The notes beneath the pieces are model-generated. The model did no database searches. It saw nothing but the letters and a program-made list of their open reading frames with translations, and was not told where the DNA came from. A program made the translations under genes and the position numbers. This document shows positions 23,235 to 31,764 of a DNA stretch of 39,528 nt, piece by piece (positions within the stretch are counted from its first letter, which is position 1; each line of letters opens with the position of its first letter). This DNA is from CAYZXU01 sp964482535. GTDB lineage: Bacteria > Desulfobacterota > Desulfobacteria > Desulfobacterales > BuS5. The DNA is taken from the NCBI GenBank assembly GCA_964482535.1, contig CAYZXU010000008.1:1-39528 (forward strand), written 5' to 3'.

Positions 23235-24023
23235 ATGAATACAATAAACATACCACTCCCCCAGATTCAGGCTATTCTATTAATATTTGTACGGGTGGCA
23301 TCTATTCTTATGGCAGCGCCTTTGTTTGAGAGTAAAAATATACCGTTATTTTTTAAAGCAGCTCTATCTTTTTCAATTGCCTTAATCCTTTTGCCCATTA
23401 TTGAACCGATTATTAAAATAAATGGATCGCTTTTTGATGGTGATATAATCGTTTTTGTTATTGGAATGACAGGAGAAATTATTATTGGAGTTATTATCGG
23501 TTTTAGCGTAAAGCTGATTTTTGCAGGATTTCAGCTTGCTGGTAGTCTTATAGGTGTTCAAATGGGACTTGGCATGGCCAATGTAATGGATCCTGTGACA
23601 AGTAGCCAGGTTCCCCTTATGGGGCACTTTAACTATCTTCTCGCCATGCTCATATTCCTTGCCATAAATGCACATCACTGGTTTTTACGCGCAATTGTTG
23701 AGAGTTTCAGGTTGATACCGCCGTTTAATTTCCATTTCAGCAATTCTTTATTTGAACATCTAATTGAATTGTCATCAAATATGTTTGTTGTGGCGATTAA
23801 AACCGGAGCTCCGGTTATAGCTGCGCTGCTACTTGCCAGCGTTGCTCTGGGTCTTATAGCGAGAACTGTTCCACAGATGAATGTATTTTTTGTGGCAATG
23901 CCCATAAAAATAATTTTAGGTCTTTTTGTTTTTTGCGTATCCATCCCACTTTTATCTTCTTATTTTAAACAGATATTTTTAAACCTTGGGGATACAATAT
24001 TTATCCTCCTTAAAAGCATGTGA
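23235..24023 (+). CDS. fliR: flagellar export gate protein FliR
   Basis: FliR completes the FliPQR gate. The 262-residue protein has several membrane segments. Family features include FVRVASILMAAPLF near the N-terminus, GEIIIGVIIGF, GSLIGVQMGLGMANVMDP and ARTVPQMNVFFVAMPIKIILG. flhB follows ten bases later. Confidence 0.95.
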   Translation: MNTINIPLPQIQAILLIFVRVASILMAAPLFESKNIPLFFKAALSFSIALILLPIIEPIIKINGSLFDGDIIVFVIGMTGEIIIGVIIGFSVKLIFAGFQLAGSLIGVQMGLGMANVMDPVTSSQVPLMGHFNYLLAMLIFLAINAHHWFLRAIVESFRLIPPFNFHFSNSLFEHLIELSSNMFVVAIKTGAPVIAALLLASVALGLIARTVPQMNVFFVAMPIKIILGLFVFCVSIPLLSSYFKQIFLNLGDTIFILLKSM

Positions 24024-24032
24024 TTATTTATA

Positions 24033-25094
24033 ATGTCAACGGGAAACGACCAGGAAAAAACAGAGAAAGCGACTCCTAAACGACGTGAGGAGGCAAGAAA
24101 AAAAGGCCAGGTTGCCATGAGCAAGGAGGTACCTTCGGTTACAATACTCTTGTTTTCACTTGGGACATTTTTTTTTTCAGGTTACTGGATGTTTGCAAAT
24201 ATAACGGATTTTCTAAAAAAAACATTAGGTAATATGGGCACAACAACCTTTAATTCTTCTTCCATATATCGAGTTATGATTGAATCCGCATGCCATTTCT
24301 TTTTGCTTTTATCACCTTTGATGATTTCAGTATTAATAGCAGGAATTGCAGGAAATATTCTTCAAACAGGATTTCTTTTTTCTACACAGGCAGTTTCTCC
24401 AAAGTTTTCAAAGCTGAATCCTGTAAAAGGGATTAAAAAAATTATTTCTTTAAAGGCCCTGGTGGAGCTTGTTAAATCATTATTAAAAATATCGACGGTA
24501 GGCTTTATCGCTTTCACAATGGTTAAAAAGGAGATCTCAACAATACCCCTTTTAATACAGATGAGTGTAGTAGACATACTCACATTTATAGGAAAAATTT
24601 CATTTAAAATCTGCTTTTACACATGCGTTGCCCTGATTATTCTATCAATTTTAGACTATCTGTTTCAGCGCTGGCAGTATGAAAAAGATTTAATGATGAC
24701 AAAGCAGGAAATAAAAGAGGAGTTAAAGCAAAAAGATGGTGACCCTGCTGTTAAATCGAGGATAAGAAAAGCGCAGCTTGATATGGCTCAGTCGAGAATG
24801 ATGGATGCAGTTCCCCAGGCAGATGTTATTATAACAAATCCAACCAGGCTTGCCATAGCGTTAAAATTTGTGCCTGATGAAATGGCTGCTCCAAAAGTAA
24901 TAGCAAAAGGAGCCGGATATATTGCAGAAAAAATACGAAATATAGCGAAAGAAAATAATATACCGATAGTTGAGGAAAAACCCCTTGCCAGAATTCTTTA
25001 TAAAACAATTAAAATAAACGAATTCATATCACCGGATCTTTATAAGGCGGTTGCTGAAATACTTGCATACGTTTACAAGTTGCGGGGATTTTAG
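24033..25094 (+). CDS. flhB: flagellar export switch protein FlhB with NPTR at the autocleavage site
   Basis: FlhB controls the switch of export substrate from rod/hook to filament type through autocleavage of its cytoplasmic domain. The N-terminus EKTEKATPKRREEARKKGQVA and the four membrane segments are standard, as is the cytoplasmic start RWQYEKDLMMTKQEIKEELKQKDGDP. The cleavage motif reads NPTR at 269-272 rather than the nearly invariant NPTH; the numbering coincides with the Salmonella protein. Asn269 and Pro270, between which cleavage occurs, are kept. The His-to-Arg change could slow cleavage. Length is 353 residues. Last gene of the sigma-54 unit. Confidence 0.95.
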   Translation: MSTGNDQEKTEKATPKRREEARKKGQVAMSKEVPSVTILLFSLGTFFFSGYWMFANITDFLKKTLGNMGTTTFNSSSIYRVMIESACHFFLLLSPLMISVLIAGIAGNILQTGFLFSTQAVSPKFSKLNPVKGIKKIISLKALVELVKSLLKISTVGFIAFTMVKKEISTIPLLIQMSVVDILTFIGKISFKICFYTCVALIILSILDYLFQRWQYEKDLMMTKQEIKEELKQKDGDPAVKSRIRKAQLDMAQSRMMDAVPQADVIITNPTRLAIALKFVPDEMAAPKVIAKGAGYIAEKIRNIAKENNIPIVEEKPLARILYKTIKINEFISPDLYKAVAEILAYVYKLRGF

Positions 25095-25113
25095 CGCCAG
25101 GGCATTCAATAAT

Positions 25114-25180
25114 AGTTGACGGTTTACGGGTCAACAAAGCTGCAAATAACAAATTTTTGTAAACTGTCAACTGTAAACCC
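25114..25180. repeat. inverted and alternating AGTTGACGGTTTAC repeats
   Basis: AGTTGACGGTTTAC (25114-25127) is repeated in reverse complement as GTAAACTGTCAACT (25159-25172), with one mismatch. A further GTAAACC copy (25173-25179) follows. Shorter GTCAAC and GTTGAC pieces lie within. The block sits between flhB and flhA and encodes nothing. It has no T-run, so it is not an obvious terminator. Confidence 0.7.
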
Positions 25181-25283
25181 ATTTAAGTTTCAACGTTCGT
25201 TGCCTTACATTTTTCTATTTATTGCCCCGACTTATATCAAATACACAAAACAAGCAGTAGATACTTGACGACTTTAACAGTTC

Positions 25284-25299
25284 AGGCACAAAAACTGCA
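25284..25299 (+). promoter_or_regulatory. sigma-54 promoter of the flhA-flhF-flhG-fliA unit
   Basis: AGGCACA-N4-CTGCA keeps GGCAC and TGCA with GG and GC ten bases apart, fitting RpoN. It lies about 60 bases before flhA. The first T of the consensus is A. Confidence 0.8.
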
Positions 25300-25359
25300 T
25301 ACTTATATTTTTAATATTTATATTAATCTATAAAATCGTTAACTCAGGCAAAAAACAAT

Positions 25360-27471
25360 GTGAGGATAATGGAAATAGCAACTAAAACCAGCAATTCAAA
25401 ACAATTATCTTTTTTAGCAGATAACTCTGATGCATTAATGGCAGGAGTTGTGGCGGCCATACTTGTCTTTATGATAATTCCTTTGCCGGCAATACTCCTT
25501 GATTTACTGTTAACCTTGAATATTACATTTTCGCTTCTTATCCTTCTCGTGGGAATATATATAACAAAGCCTTTGGAGTTTTCATCATTTCCTTCAATCC
25601 TTCTCATTGTTACCCTCTTTAGATTATCTCTTAACATTGCTTCCACAAGGTTGATTCTACTTCATGGGAATGAAGGTGGAAATGCTGCCGGTAATGTTAT
25701 TCATGCGTTTGGTAATTTTGTGGTGGGTGGAAACTATCTCGTTGGACTTATTATCTTTTTAATTCTTGTGATAATAAATTTTGTTGTTATCACAAAAGGA
25801 GCCGGAAGAGTCGCCGAAGTTGCGGCAAGATTTACACTTGATGCAATGCCAGGGAAACAGATGAGCATAGACGCTGATCTTAATGCAGGTTTGATAAATG
25901 AGCATGAGGCAAAGAGCAGAAGGGCTGAAATTTCTCAGGAAGCTGAATATTACGGCTCAATGGACGGCGCAAACAAGTTTGTTCGAGGGGATGCAATTGC
26001 AGGTATAATAATTACTGTTATTAATATAATAGCGGGACTTACAATAGGTATTTTTCAAAATAGTATGAGCTTTGGAAGTGCTGTAGAAAATTATACTCTG
26101 CTTACAGTGGGAGATGGACTTGTCACTCAAATGCCTGCTTTGATTGTCTCAACTGCCGCAGGCATCATAGTTACAAGAGCAGGGTCTGCAAAGGGTCTTG
26201 GCAGGGAGATATTTTCACAAATACTGGTGCAGCCAAAAGCAATAGCTACTGTTTCAATTCTTTTGGGTTTATTTGCAATTGTTCCAGGACTTCCAACCCT
26301 GCCTTTTATTATATTGGCAATAGTGGTGGGGGTTGTAGCTTATTTTGTTTTTCAGACCCAAAAAGAAACACAAGATGAAAAAGCAAAAGAGAATCAAATA
26401 AAAGAAGAAATTAAACCGGTAGAAAAGGTTGGTCCTCTTCCACCTGTAGATATTCTTGGACTTGAAATCGGATACGCTCTTATACCACTGGTGGATATGG
26501 AGCGCAAAGGAGTACTTCTGGATCGTATTAAGTCTATCAGACATCAGATGGTTCAGGAAATCGGAATTGTTGTTCCTCCCATACATATTCAGGACAATAT
26601 GCATCTTAAACCTGGTGAATATTCCATTACACTTAAAGGGAATAAGGTCGCAGAAGGCATATTGATGCCCGATTATTTTCTTGCAATGAATCCCGGCAAC
26701 ATCAAGGATAAAATAAACGGCATACCCACAACTGAGCCTACTTTTGGTCTTCCTGCGTTCTGGATCAAAGAAAAAGACAAAGATGAAGCAAGCTCAAAAG
26801 GATATACTGTTGTGGATTTATCAACTGTACTTGCAACTCATCTTTCTGATATAATTAAAAATAATGCATATGAACTGCTTGGCAGGCAGGAAGTCCAACA
26901 GCTTTTGGATAAACTTAAGGAATCAAATCCAAAAGTGGTTGAAGAACTTGTTCCTAATCTTCTGCCCCTTGGAAACATAGTAAAAATACTGCAGAACCTT
27001 CTTAAAGAACATGTTCCTGTGCGTGATTTACTTACTATTCTTGAATGCCTTGCTGACTGGGCACCTTCAGTAAAAGATGTGAACTTGCTGACAGAGCATG
27101 TTCGTGAATCTCTTTCAAGAACCATTACAAAGCTTTATCAGGATTCCGACGGTAAAATTTCAGTGATTACTCTTGAACATGATGTTGAAAAAGCAATATC
27201 AGAAGCTGTCCGTCAAACGGAAGTCGGCAGTTTTCTTGCCATAGAGCCTGAAGTCGCAAATAATATAATGGAAAGTGTTTCAAGTTTAATTAAAAACTTT
27301 TCTTCTATTAATCAGCAACCGGTTGTTTTATGCTCAGCCCAGATAAGATTTTATTTTAAAAAGCTTGCAGAGCGTTTTTTCCCTGACCTCGTGGTACTTT
27401 CTTATAACGACATATTAAGTAACCTGAAAATACAATCAATAGGAACAGCAGGTATCTCAAATGCAAATTAA
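25360..27471 (+). CDS. flhA: flagellar export gate protein FlhA
   Basis: FlhA is the largest export-gate subunit, coupling proton flow to export and docking chaperone-substrate complexes. The 703-residue protein has about eight N-terminal membrane segments (LVGIYITKPLEFSSFPSILLIVTLFRLSLNIASTR includes the first conserved loop). The FHIPEP-family loop GRVAEVAARFTLDAMPGKQMSIDADLNAG follows, then the soluble docking domain (about 350-703). The start is GTG at 25360 or ATG at 25369; neither has ideal ribosome-site spacing (GAGG is only three bases before the ATG). The 3' end overlaps flhF by 11 bases. Confidence 0.96.
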   Translation: MRIMEIATKTSNSKQLSFLADNSDALMAGVVAAILVFMIIPLPAILLDLLLTLNITFSLLILLVGIYITKPLEFSSFPSILLIVTLFRLSLNIASTRLILLHGNEGGNAAGNVIHAFGNFVVGGNYLVGLIIFLILVIINFVVITKGAGRVAEVAARFTLDAMPGKQMSIDADLNAGLINEHEAKSRRAEISQEAEYYGSMDGANKFVRGDAIAGIIITVINIIAGLTIGIFQNSMSFGSAVENYTLLTVGDGLVTQMPALIVSTAAGIIVTRAGSAKGLGREIFSQILVQPKAIATVSILLGLFAIVPGLPTLPFIILAIVVGVVAYFVFQTQKETQDEKAKENQIKEEIKPVEKVGPLPPVDILGLEIGYALIPLVDMERKGVLLDRIKSIRHQMVQEIGIVVPPIHIQDNMHLKPGEYSITLKGNKVAEGILMPDYFLAMNPGNIKDKINGIPTTEPTFGLPAFWIKEKDKDEASSKGYTVVDLSTVLATHLSDIIKNNAYELLGRQEVQQLLDKLKESNPKVVEELVPNLLPLGNIVKILQNLLKEHVPVRDLLTILECLADWAPSVKDVNLLTEHVRESLSRTITKLYQDSDGKISVITLEHDVEKAISEAVRQTEVGSFLAIEPEVANNIMESVSSLIKNFSSINQQPVVLCSAQIRFYFKKLAERFFPDLVVLSYNDILSNLKIQSIGTAGISNAN

Positions 27472-28891
27472 AAGATTTGAAGCAAAAGACATGTCTACAG
27501 CTTTAAGGATGGTTAAAAAGGAATTCGGCGCAGACGCTGTAATACTTTCAGCAAAAAGTTTAAAGAATGAAAAAGGTATACTTGGTTGTTTAAAAAAATC
27601 GGTTGTTGAAGTAACAGCCGCCACTGACGATTCTTTGGCTAATAACACTGAATATTATTACAACAGTGCGTTGAAAAAATCCTGTAATAATATTAAACCA
27701 CAGGCTTTAAATGCCTCAGCGCCAATTAAAAAAGATGGAGTATTAAATTCCATAAAAGGCGGTTTGATAACTCTGAAAAATAATCATGCGGTATCTGCTG
27801 ACAATTATTTTTATGATAATATTAAAAATGAAATAAAAAATCTGTATAATCATCTTGTGTCCCAGGGAGTTAAAGAAGAAATTGCACAGGAGTTAATAAG
27901 TGGAATTAAAAAAAATATAGCCGAAGATGAAAAAGATGAAAAAAAGGTCATGTCTGAATTTTTAAAAGCGCTTGAAAAGAAAGGAGTATCATGTGTTCCC
28001 GTTAAATTTATACAAAACAAGTTAAAAAACATAGCCTTTATAGGACCCACAGGGGTTGGAAAAACAACAACTATCGCCAAGCTTGCCGCAATATTTTCTA
28101 TTCAAAAGCAAAAGGATGTGGGCCTGATTAGTCTGGACAACAGCAAGGTGGCTGCGAGTAAACAGCTCAAGGTTTATGCCAAAATAATCGGGGTTTCCAT
28201 GGAAACAGCTTCAAATGAAGCTGAACTGATTGACGCAATAAAAAAATTTAACAACAAGGATGTAATTTTATACGATACCGAAGGAGTAAATCCAAAGGAT
28301 AAAGAACAGATTAACAGACTAAAGAGTTATCTAAAAACAATCCAGAATCTTGAAACTCATCTTCTGATACACCCTAATATTAAAGAAAAAGTAACAGCCG
28401 AAATTATAAAAGAATTTAAATCCATATCTGTAAGCAGGCTTCTTTTTACAAAATTAGATGAATGTTTTAACTATGGCAGCGTATTTAACCATATGATTAA
28501 AACAAAAATTCCAGCATCATATTTTACAGACAGCCGACATGTTCCTGATGGAATAAAAGAGATAACAATGAGATTTTTTTCTGATGTTGTAAAAGATAAA
28601 AAAGCTTGCACTGAGTCGAAAGGTTTGACTTCAGATAATATCGCCAGTGAATATAATGTCCCTCCGGATTTAAAAAATTATTTTATTGCAAATAAAAATT
28701 CTGATATTTTTCACGTTTCTAATTGCAAGGCAGTGGAAAGAATAAAAAAAGAGAATATTTTAATCTTTAAAAATGCTGATGAAGCAATAGGTTATAATCT
28801 TAAACCATGCAGAATGTGCACCCCTGTCGGAAATGAAAAAATTGAATATTATAGCATGATGAACAAAAAAAGAGTTGTTGGAAAAAATTGA
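27461..28891 (+). CDS. flhF: FlhF, SRP-type GTPase with degenerate motifs and an Ada-like C-terminal domain
   Basis: FlhF sets the site and number of polar flagella. The N-terminus MQIKRFEAKDMSTALRMVKKEFG and the P-loop GPTGVGKTTT (195-204) identify it. Other GTPase motifs deviate: the SRP motif usually DTYR/DTFR is DNSK (226-229), and G3 usually DTAGR is DTEGV (272-276). G4 TKLDE (330-334) is kept. After the GTPase domain, residues 406-455 add NYFIANKNSDIFHVSNC, then NILIFKNADEAIGYNLKPCRMC. This resembles the Ada-type metal-binding module, with Cys422, Cys450 and Cys453 as candidate ligands. Length is 476. It starts inside flhA by 11 bases. Confidence 0.92.
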   Translation: MQIKRFEAKDMSTALRMVKKEFGADAVILSAKSLKNEKGILGCLKKSVVEVTAATDDSLANNTEYYYNSALKKSCNNIKPQALNASAPIKKDGVLNSIKGGLITLKNNHAVSADNYFYDNIKNEIKNLYNHLVSQGVKEEIAQELISGIKKNIAEDEKDEKKVMSEFLKALEKKGVSCVPVKFIQNKLKNIAFIGPTGVGKTTTIAKLAAIFSIQKQKDVGLISLDNSKVAASKQLKVYAKIIGVSMETASNEAELIDAIKKFNNKDVILYDTEGVNPKDKEQINRLKSYLKTIQNLETHLLIHPNIKEKVTAEIIKEFKSISVSRLLFTKLDECFNYGSVFNHMIKTKIPASYFTDSRHVPDGIKEITMRFFSDVVKDKKACTESKGLTSDNIASEYNVPPDLKNYFIANKNSDIFHVSNCKAVERIKKENILIFKNADEAIGYNLKPCRMCTPVGNEKIEYYSMMNKKRVVGKN

Positions 28892-28925
28892 AAATCAAAT
28901 TTTGGGTTTTGGAGAAAAAATAATA

Positions 28926-29825
28926 ATGGATAAAGAGAGTCCTTATAAAACTGTAATAGATTTAAAAAAGAAAATCGCTGAAAAGAATAACGGCTCTAAT
29001 AAAAAGCAACGTCATTCTAATACTCGGATTATTGCAATTACCAGTGGCAAGGGGGGCGTCGGTAAAACAAATATAGTGGCCAACCTTGGACTTGCATTCA
29101 GGCAGTTAGGAAAAAAAGTTCTTATTTTGGATGCAGATTTAGGGCTGGGTAATATTGATGTTCTTCTGGGACTGACACATAAGTATAACTTATCCCATGT
29201 TTTTTCAGGGGAGAAGGAAATTTCAGAGATAATAATAGAAGGCCCGGGAGGTATGAAAATACTGCCTGCAGCATCAGGTATCCAGAGCATGACACGATTG
29301 ACAAAAGATCAGCGGATAAAAATCATCACCGATCTGGAAAGGCTTCTTGAATCCATGGATATTCTCTTGATAGACACTGCAGCAGGAATTTCCTCCAATG
29401 TTATGTATTTTAATGTTTTTGCCCATGAAATAATTGTTGTTGCTTCCCCTGAACCCTCATCAATTACAGATGCATATGCATTAATGAAGGTTCTATCCAT
29501 CAAGTACCATGAAAAAAAATTTAGAATGATTGTGAATATGGTTAACAGTATCCATGACTCTAATGAGGTTTTTAACCAGATCTCTATGGTTTCTAACAAG
29601 TTTTTGGACATTTCTATTGATCACCTTGGTTATATATTTTTTGACATTAATATTAAAAAAAGTGTCAAGCGCCAGAGAGCTGTATATGAGCTGTATAATG
29701 CATCAAAGGCGAGCAGATGTTTCGAAGCGTTAGCCAAAAAAATATGTAGTTTCCCAAAATCTGCTTCAAAGCAGGCTGACACTTATTTTTTTTGGAATAA
29801 TATTTTACAAAAAAACTTTGATTAG
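28926..29825 (+). CDS. flhG: FlhG/FleN, MinD-type ATPase controlling flagellar number
   Basis: FlhG is the ATPase partner of FlhF and limits flagellar number. The deviant Walker A GKGGVGKT lies at residues 41-48, with LDADLGLGNIDVLLG and LLIDTAAGIS further on. I chose the ATG at 28926 (299 residues), with GGAG eleven bases upstream; an in-frame TTG at 28875 lies inside flhF. The N-terminal activator helix, typically YDQAxxLR in FlhG, reads YKTVIDLK here, so the Gln known to stimulate the FlhF GTPase is Thr. It lacks an obvious C-terminal amphipathic MinD helix of standard type. Confidence 0.92.
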   Translation: MDKESPYKTVIDLKKKIAEKNNGSNKKQRHSNTRIIAITSGKGGVGKTNIVANLGLAFRQLGKKVLILDADLGLGNIDVLLGLTHKYNLSHVFSGEKEISEIIIEGPGGMKILPAASGIQSMTRLTKDQRIKIITDLERLLESMDILLIDTAAGISSNVMYFNVFAHEIIVVASPEPSSITDAYALMKVLSIKYHEKKFRMIVNMVNSIHDSNEVFNQISMVSNKFLDISIDHLGYIFFDINIKKSVKRQRAVYELYNASKASRCFEALAKKICSFPKSASKQADTYFFWNNILQKNFD

Positions 29826-29902
29826 AAGCATCGGCAAGATTAATTTTTTTGCATAAAAACAGAAAGCGCACATAATTTTTAAAAGAGAGGAAGGTTTGTG
29901 TC

Positions 29903-30661
29903 ATGGAATTAGCCCAAGCAATAGCAACAACTCCTGAGGAAAAAAGATCTTTCAGGGATAAGTTTATTGTTCAATATATTCCCTATGTTAAGCGTATTGT
30001 TAACAGAATGTCGGTTCACTTGCCATCCAATGCTGTTGAAATCGATGATTTAACAAACGCAGGTATCATAGGTCTTATTCAGGCTGTGGATAAATTTGAT
30101 CCAACCATGGGCAATAAGTTCCTCACCTATGCTGTCTTTAGAATCAAGGGAGCTGTTTTAAGCGAGCTGAGGTCCAAGGATTTCCTTTCCAGATCCAACA
30201 GGAAAAAAATTCGAGAGCTTGAAAATACATACATGCAGCTTGAACAGAAACTTGGCAGAGAAGTTGATGACTCTGAACTGGCTAAAGCAATGGGAATTGC
30301 CCTTGATGAACTTTACGATATAAAAAAAATATCCTGTATATCTTTTTTAAGTTTTGATGAAATAGGATATCGGGTAAAAAAAGATAAAACCAGACTCCTT
30401 GAAAGTTTAACAAACAGAAATAATAATGATGCGTTTACAATGACCAGGTTAAAAGAGATAGGAGCTGAACTATCCCTGGCAATTGAAGATTTACCGGAAA
30501 AACAGCAGTATGTGCTTTCTTTGTACTATATTGACGGGTTGACCATGAAAGAATTGGGCAAAGTTTTAAATTTGACGGAATCGCGAGTTTCACAACTTCA
30601 TTCAAATGCAATCAGTTATCTCAGGCAGGTCTTAAGAAAAAAGAGACTTCTGGATGATTGA
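29903..30661 (+). CDS. fliA: flagellar sigma factor FliA (sigma-28)
   Basis: FliA directs RNA polymerase to late flagellar promoters. The 252-residue protein shows sigma region 2 (YIPYVKRIVNRMS, EIDDLTNAGIIGLIQAVDKFDP, FLTYAVFRIKGAVLSELR), region 3 and region 4 (LPEKQQYVLSLYYIDGLTMKELGKVLNLTESRVSQLHSNAI). AGGAAGG precedes the ATG. Its cognate promoter is visible before flgM at 36719, and its anti-sigma factor FlgM is encoded there. Confidence 0.95.
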   Translation: MELAQAIATTPEEKRSFRDKFIVQYIPYVKRIVNRMSVHLPSNAVEIDDLTNAGIIGLIQAVDKFDPTMGNKFLTYAVFRIKGAVLSELRSKDFLSRSNRKKIRELENTYMQLEQKLGREVDDSELAKAMGIALDELYDIKKISCISFLSFDEIGYRVKKDKTRLLESLTNRNNNDAFTMTRLKEIGAELSLAIEDLPEKQQYVLSLYYIDGLTMKELGKVLNLTESRVSQLHSNAISYLRQVLRKKRLLDD

Positions 30662-30686
30662 CAGCCTTGTATTATGAGAGTGTATT

Positions 30687-30866
30687 ATGGTTGATAACGT
30701 TTCCATGCATAAAATATTATCTCCTGTTACAGCTCCGGAAAGAGTAAGAAGGGCAAGTCAAAAAAAAGATAATTTTTTAGATAAGAATTTTAAGAAGCAG
30801 CATAAAAACAAAGATGAAAAGTCTCACAAGGCAGATGACAGTGCATTGAATAAAGATGTAGAGTAA
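30687..30866 (+). CDS. small charged protein downstream of fliA, 59 residues
   Basis: The ATG at 30687 is preceded by a GAGAG-like ribosome site. The product starts MVDNVSMHKILSPVTAPERVRRASQKK and is very rich in Lys and charged residues in the second half. It ends at TAA 30864-30866. It fills the gap between fliA and the next gene, in the same direction, with no membrane segment. I do not recognise it; the SPVTAPERVRR pattern might be a conserved flagellar small-protein motif. It is shorter than most ORF cut-offs. Confidence 0.55.
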   Translation: MVDNVSMHKILSPVTAPERVRRASQKKDNFLDKNFKKQHKNKDEKSHKADDSALNKDVE

Positions 30867-30951
30867 AATAAGCTGGAGTCGGAACCTAAAGCAGAAAACA
30901 ACTTTCATGGCAAAATAATCGACATTTGTATTTAAAGCTAAGGAGTTTAAC

Positions 30952-31398
30952 ATGTTTTATCATTCAATTGAGTTTTGGGAGCACATAATGGATATAGGGG
31001 TTTTTTATATTTTCGGTTTTACTATATTATGCCTGATAATCAGTGAAATTATTAGTGGCAAAAAAAATGCTTCAAAAAAGAAATCCAAAAAGAAAAAAGA
31101 TTTTAAGGAAAATATTAAAGAACAGTTAGATAAAATAGATTCAGTTCAACCTCTGTTGCAAAAAAATATTCATAAAAAACATCAGCAGATAAAGCAGCCT
31201 GAGCCGATTGTCGATTATGCTTCCACGGTCAATTCATATGATGAAGCATCAAAGATGGCTGATTTGGGCATGAGCATAAAAGCAATAGGAGAAAAAGTAA
31301 AAATTCCTGTTTGCGAGATTGAACTTATCATAAAATTAAAAGAACTTGTTAATGAATCTAATAAAAATAACGATGGATATGCTCAGGCATTATTTTAA
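30952..31398 (+). CDS. membrane-anchored protein with a DUF2802-like C-terminus
   Basis: This 148-residue protein starts after a strong AAGGAG seven bases upstream. It has one N-terminal membrane helix (about 16-35), then a lysine-rich basic stretch (GKKNASKKKSKKKKD) placing the rest in the cytoplasm. The C-terminal segment YDEASKMADLGMSIKAIGEKVKIPVCEIELIIKL looks like the helix-turn-helix-like module of DUF2802 proteins, which are often encoded in flagellar operons. Its role is unknown. The family assignment is by pattern only. Confidence 0.7.
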   Translation: MFYHSIEFWEHIMDIGVFYIFGFTILCLIISEIISGKKNASKKKSKKKKDFKENIKEQLDKIDSVQPLLQKNIHKKHQQIKQPEPIVDYASTVNSYDEASKMADLGMSIKAIGEKVKIPVCEIELIIKLKELVNESNKNNDGYAQALF

Positions 31399-31651
31399 TA
31401 TAAACGATAGACCTGACTTTTTTTTAAAGCTTGAGAAAGGTGAGGTTGTTGAGGGAGAGGTTATTGAATTATTAAACAACATGAAATTTTTAATTCTGGT
31501 AAAGGGTGTTAATATAATAGCCCAAAGCAGTTTGAACTTGCGTTGTGGTGACCGGGTAATGCTTGAAGTAGTAAAACTTTGGCCTGAAATTGTTTTAAGC
31601 CTGATTGCAAAAAAAAATAACAGAACCGGAAGCATTGAGGTTAGGGTGTAA
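31373..31651 (+). CDS. small protein resembling a FliK-type beta module
   Basis: About 92 residues, overlapping the previous gene. The segment KGEVVEGEVIELLNNMKFLILVKGVNIIAQSSLNLRCGDRVMLEVVKLWPEIVLSLI has the strand pattern seen in N-terminal regions of hook-length control (FliK-like) proteins, roughly L-x-G-x-V ... A-x-S-x-L-x-L-x-x-G-D-x-V-x-L-x-V. There is no C-terminal FliK hook domain, so it is not a complete FliK. The start is unsettled (ATG 31352, 31373 or 31379), and none has a good ribosome site. It is the last gene before a new sigma-54 promoter. Confidence 0.5.
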   Translation: MDMLRHYFNINDRPDFFLKLEKGEVVEGEVIELLNNMKFLILVKGVNIIAQSSLNLRCGDRVMLEVVKLWPEIVLSLIAKKNNRTGSIEVRV

Positions 31652-31764
31652 AAAACGGGCAAAAATGACCTGGCAGGCAAAAAAATCCACCTTAACAAAC
31701 TTTTTAATATCGCCTGGTTGCCCTTTTACTATATTGATATTACAGCTTAAAGGTTTATTTCATT

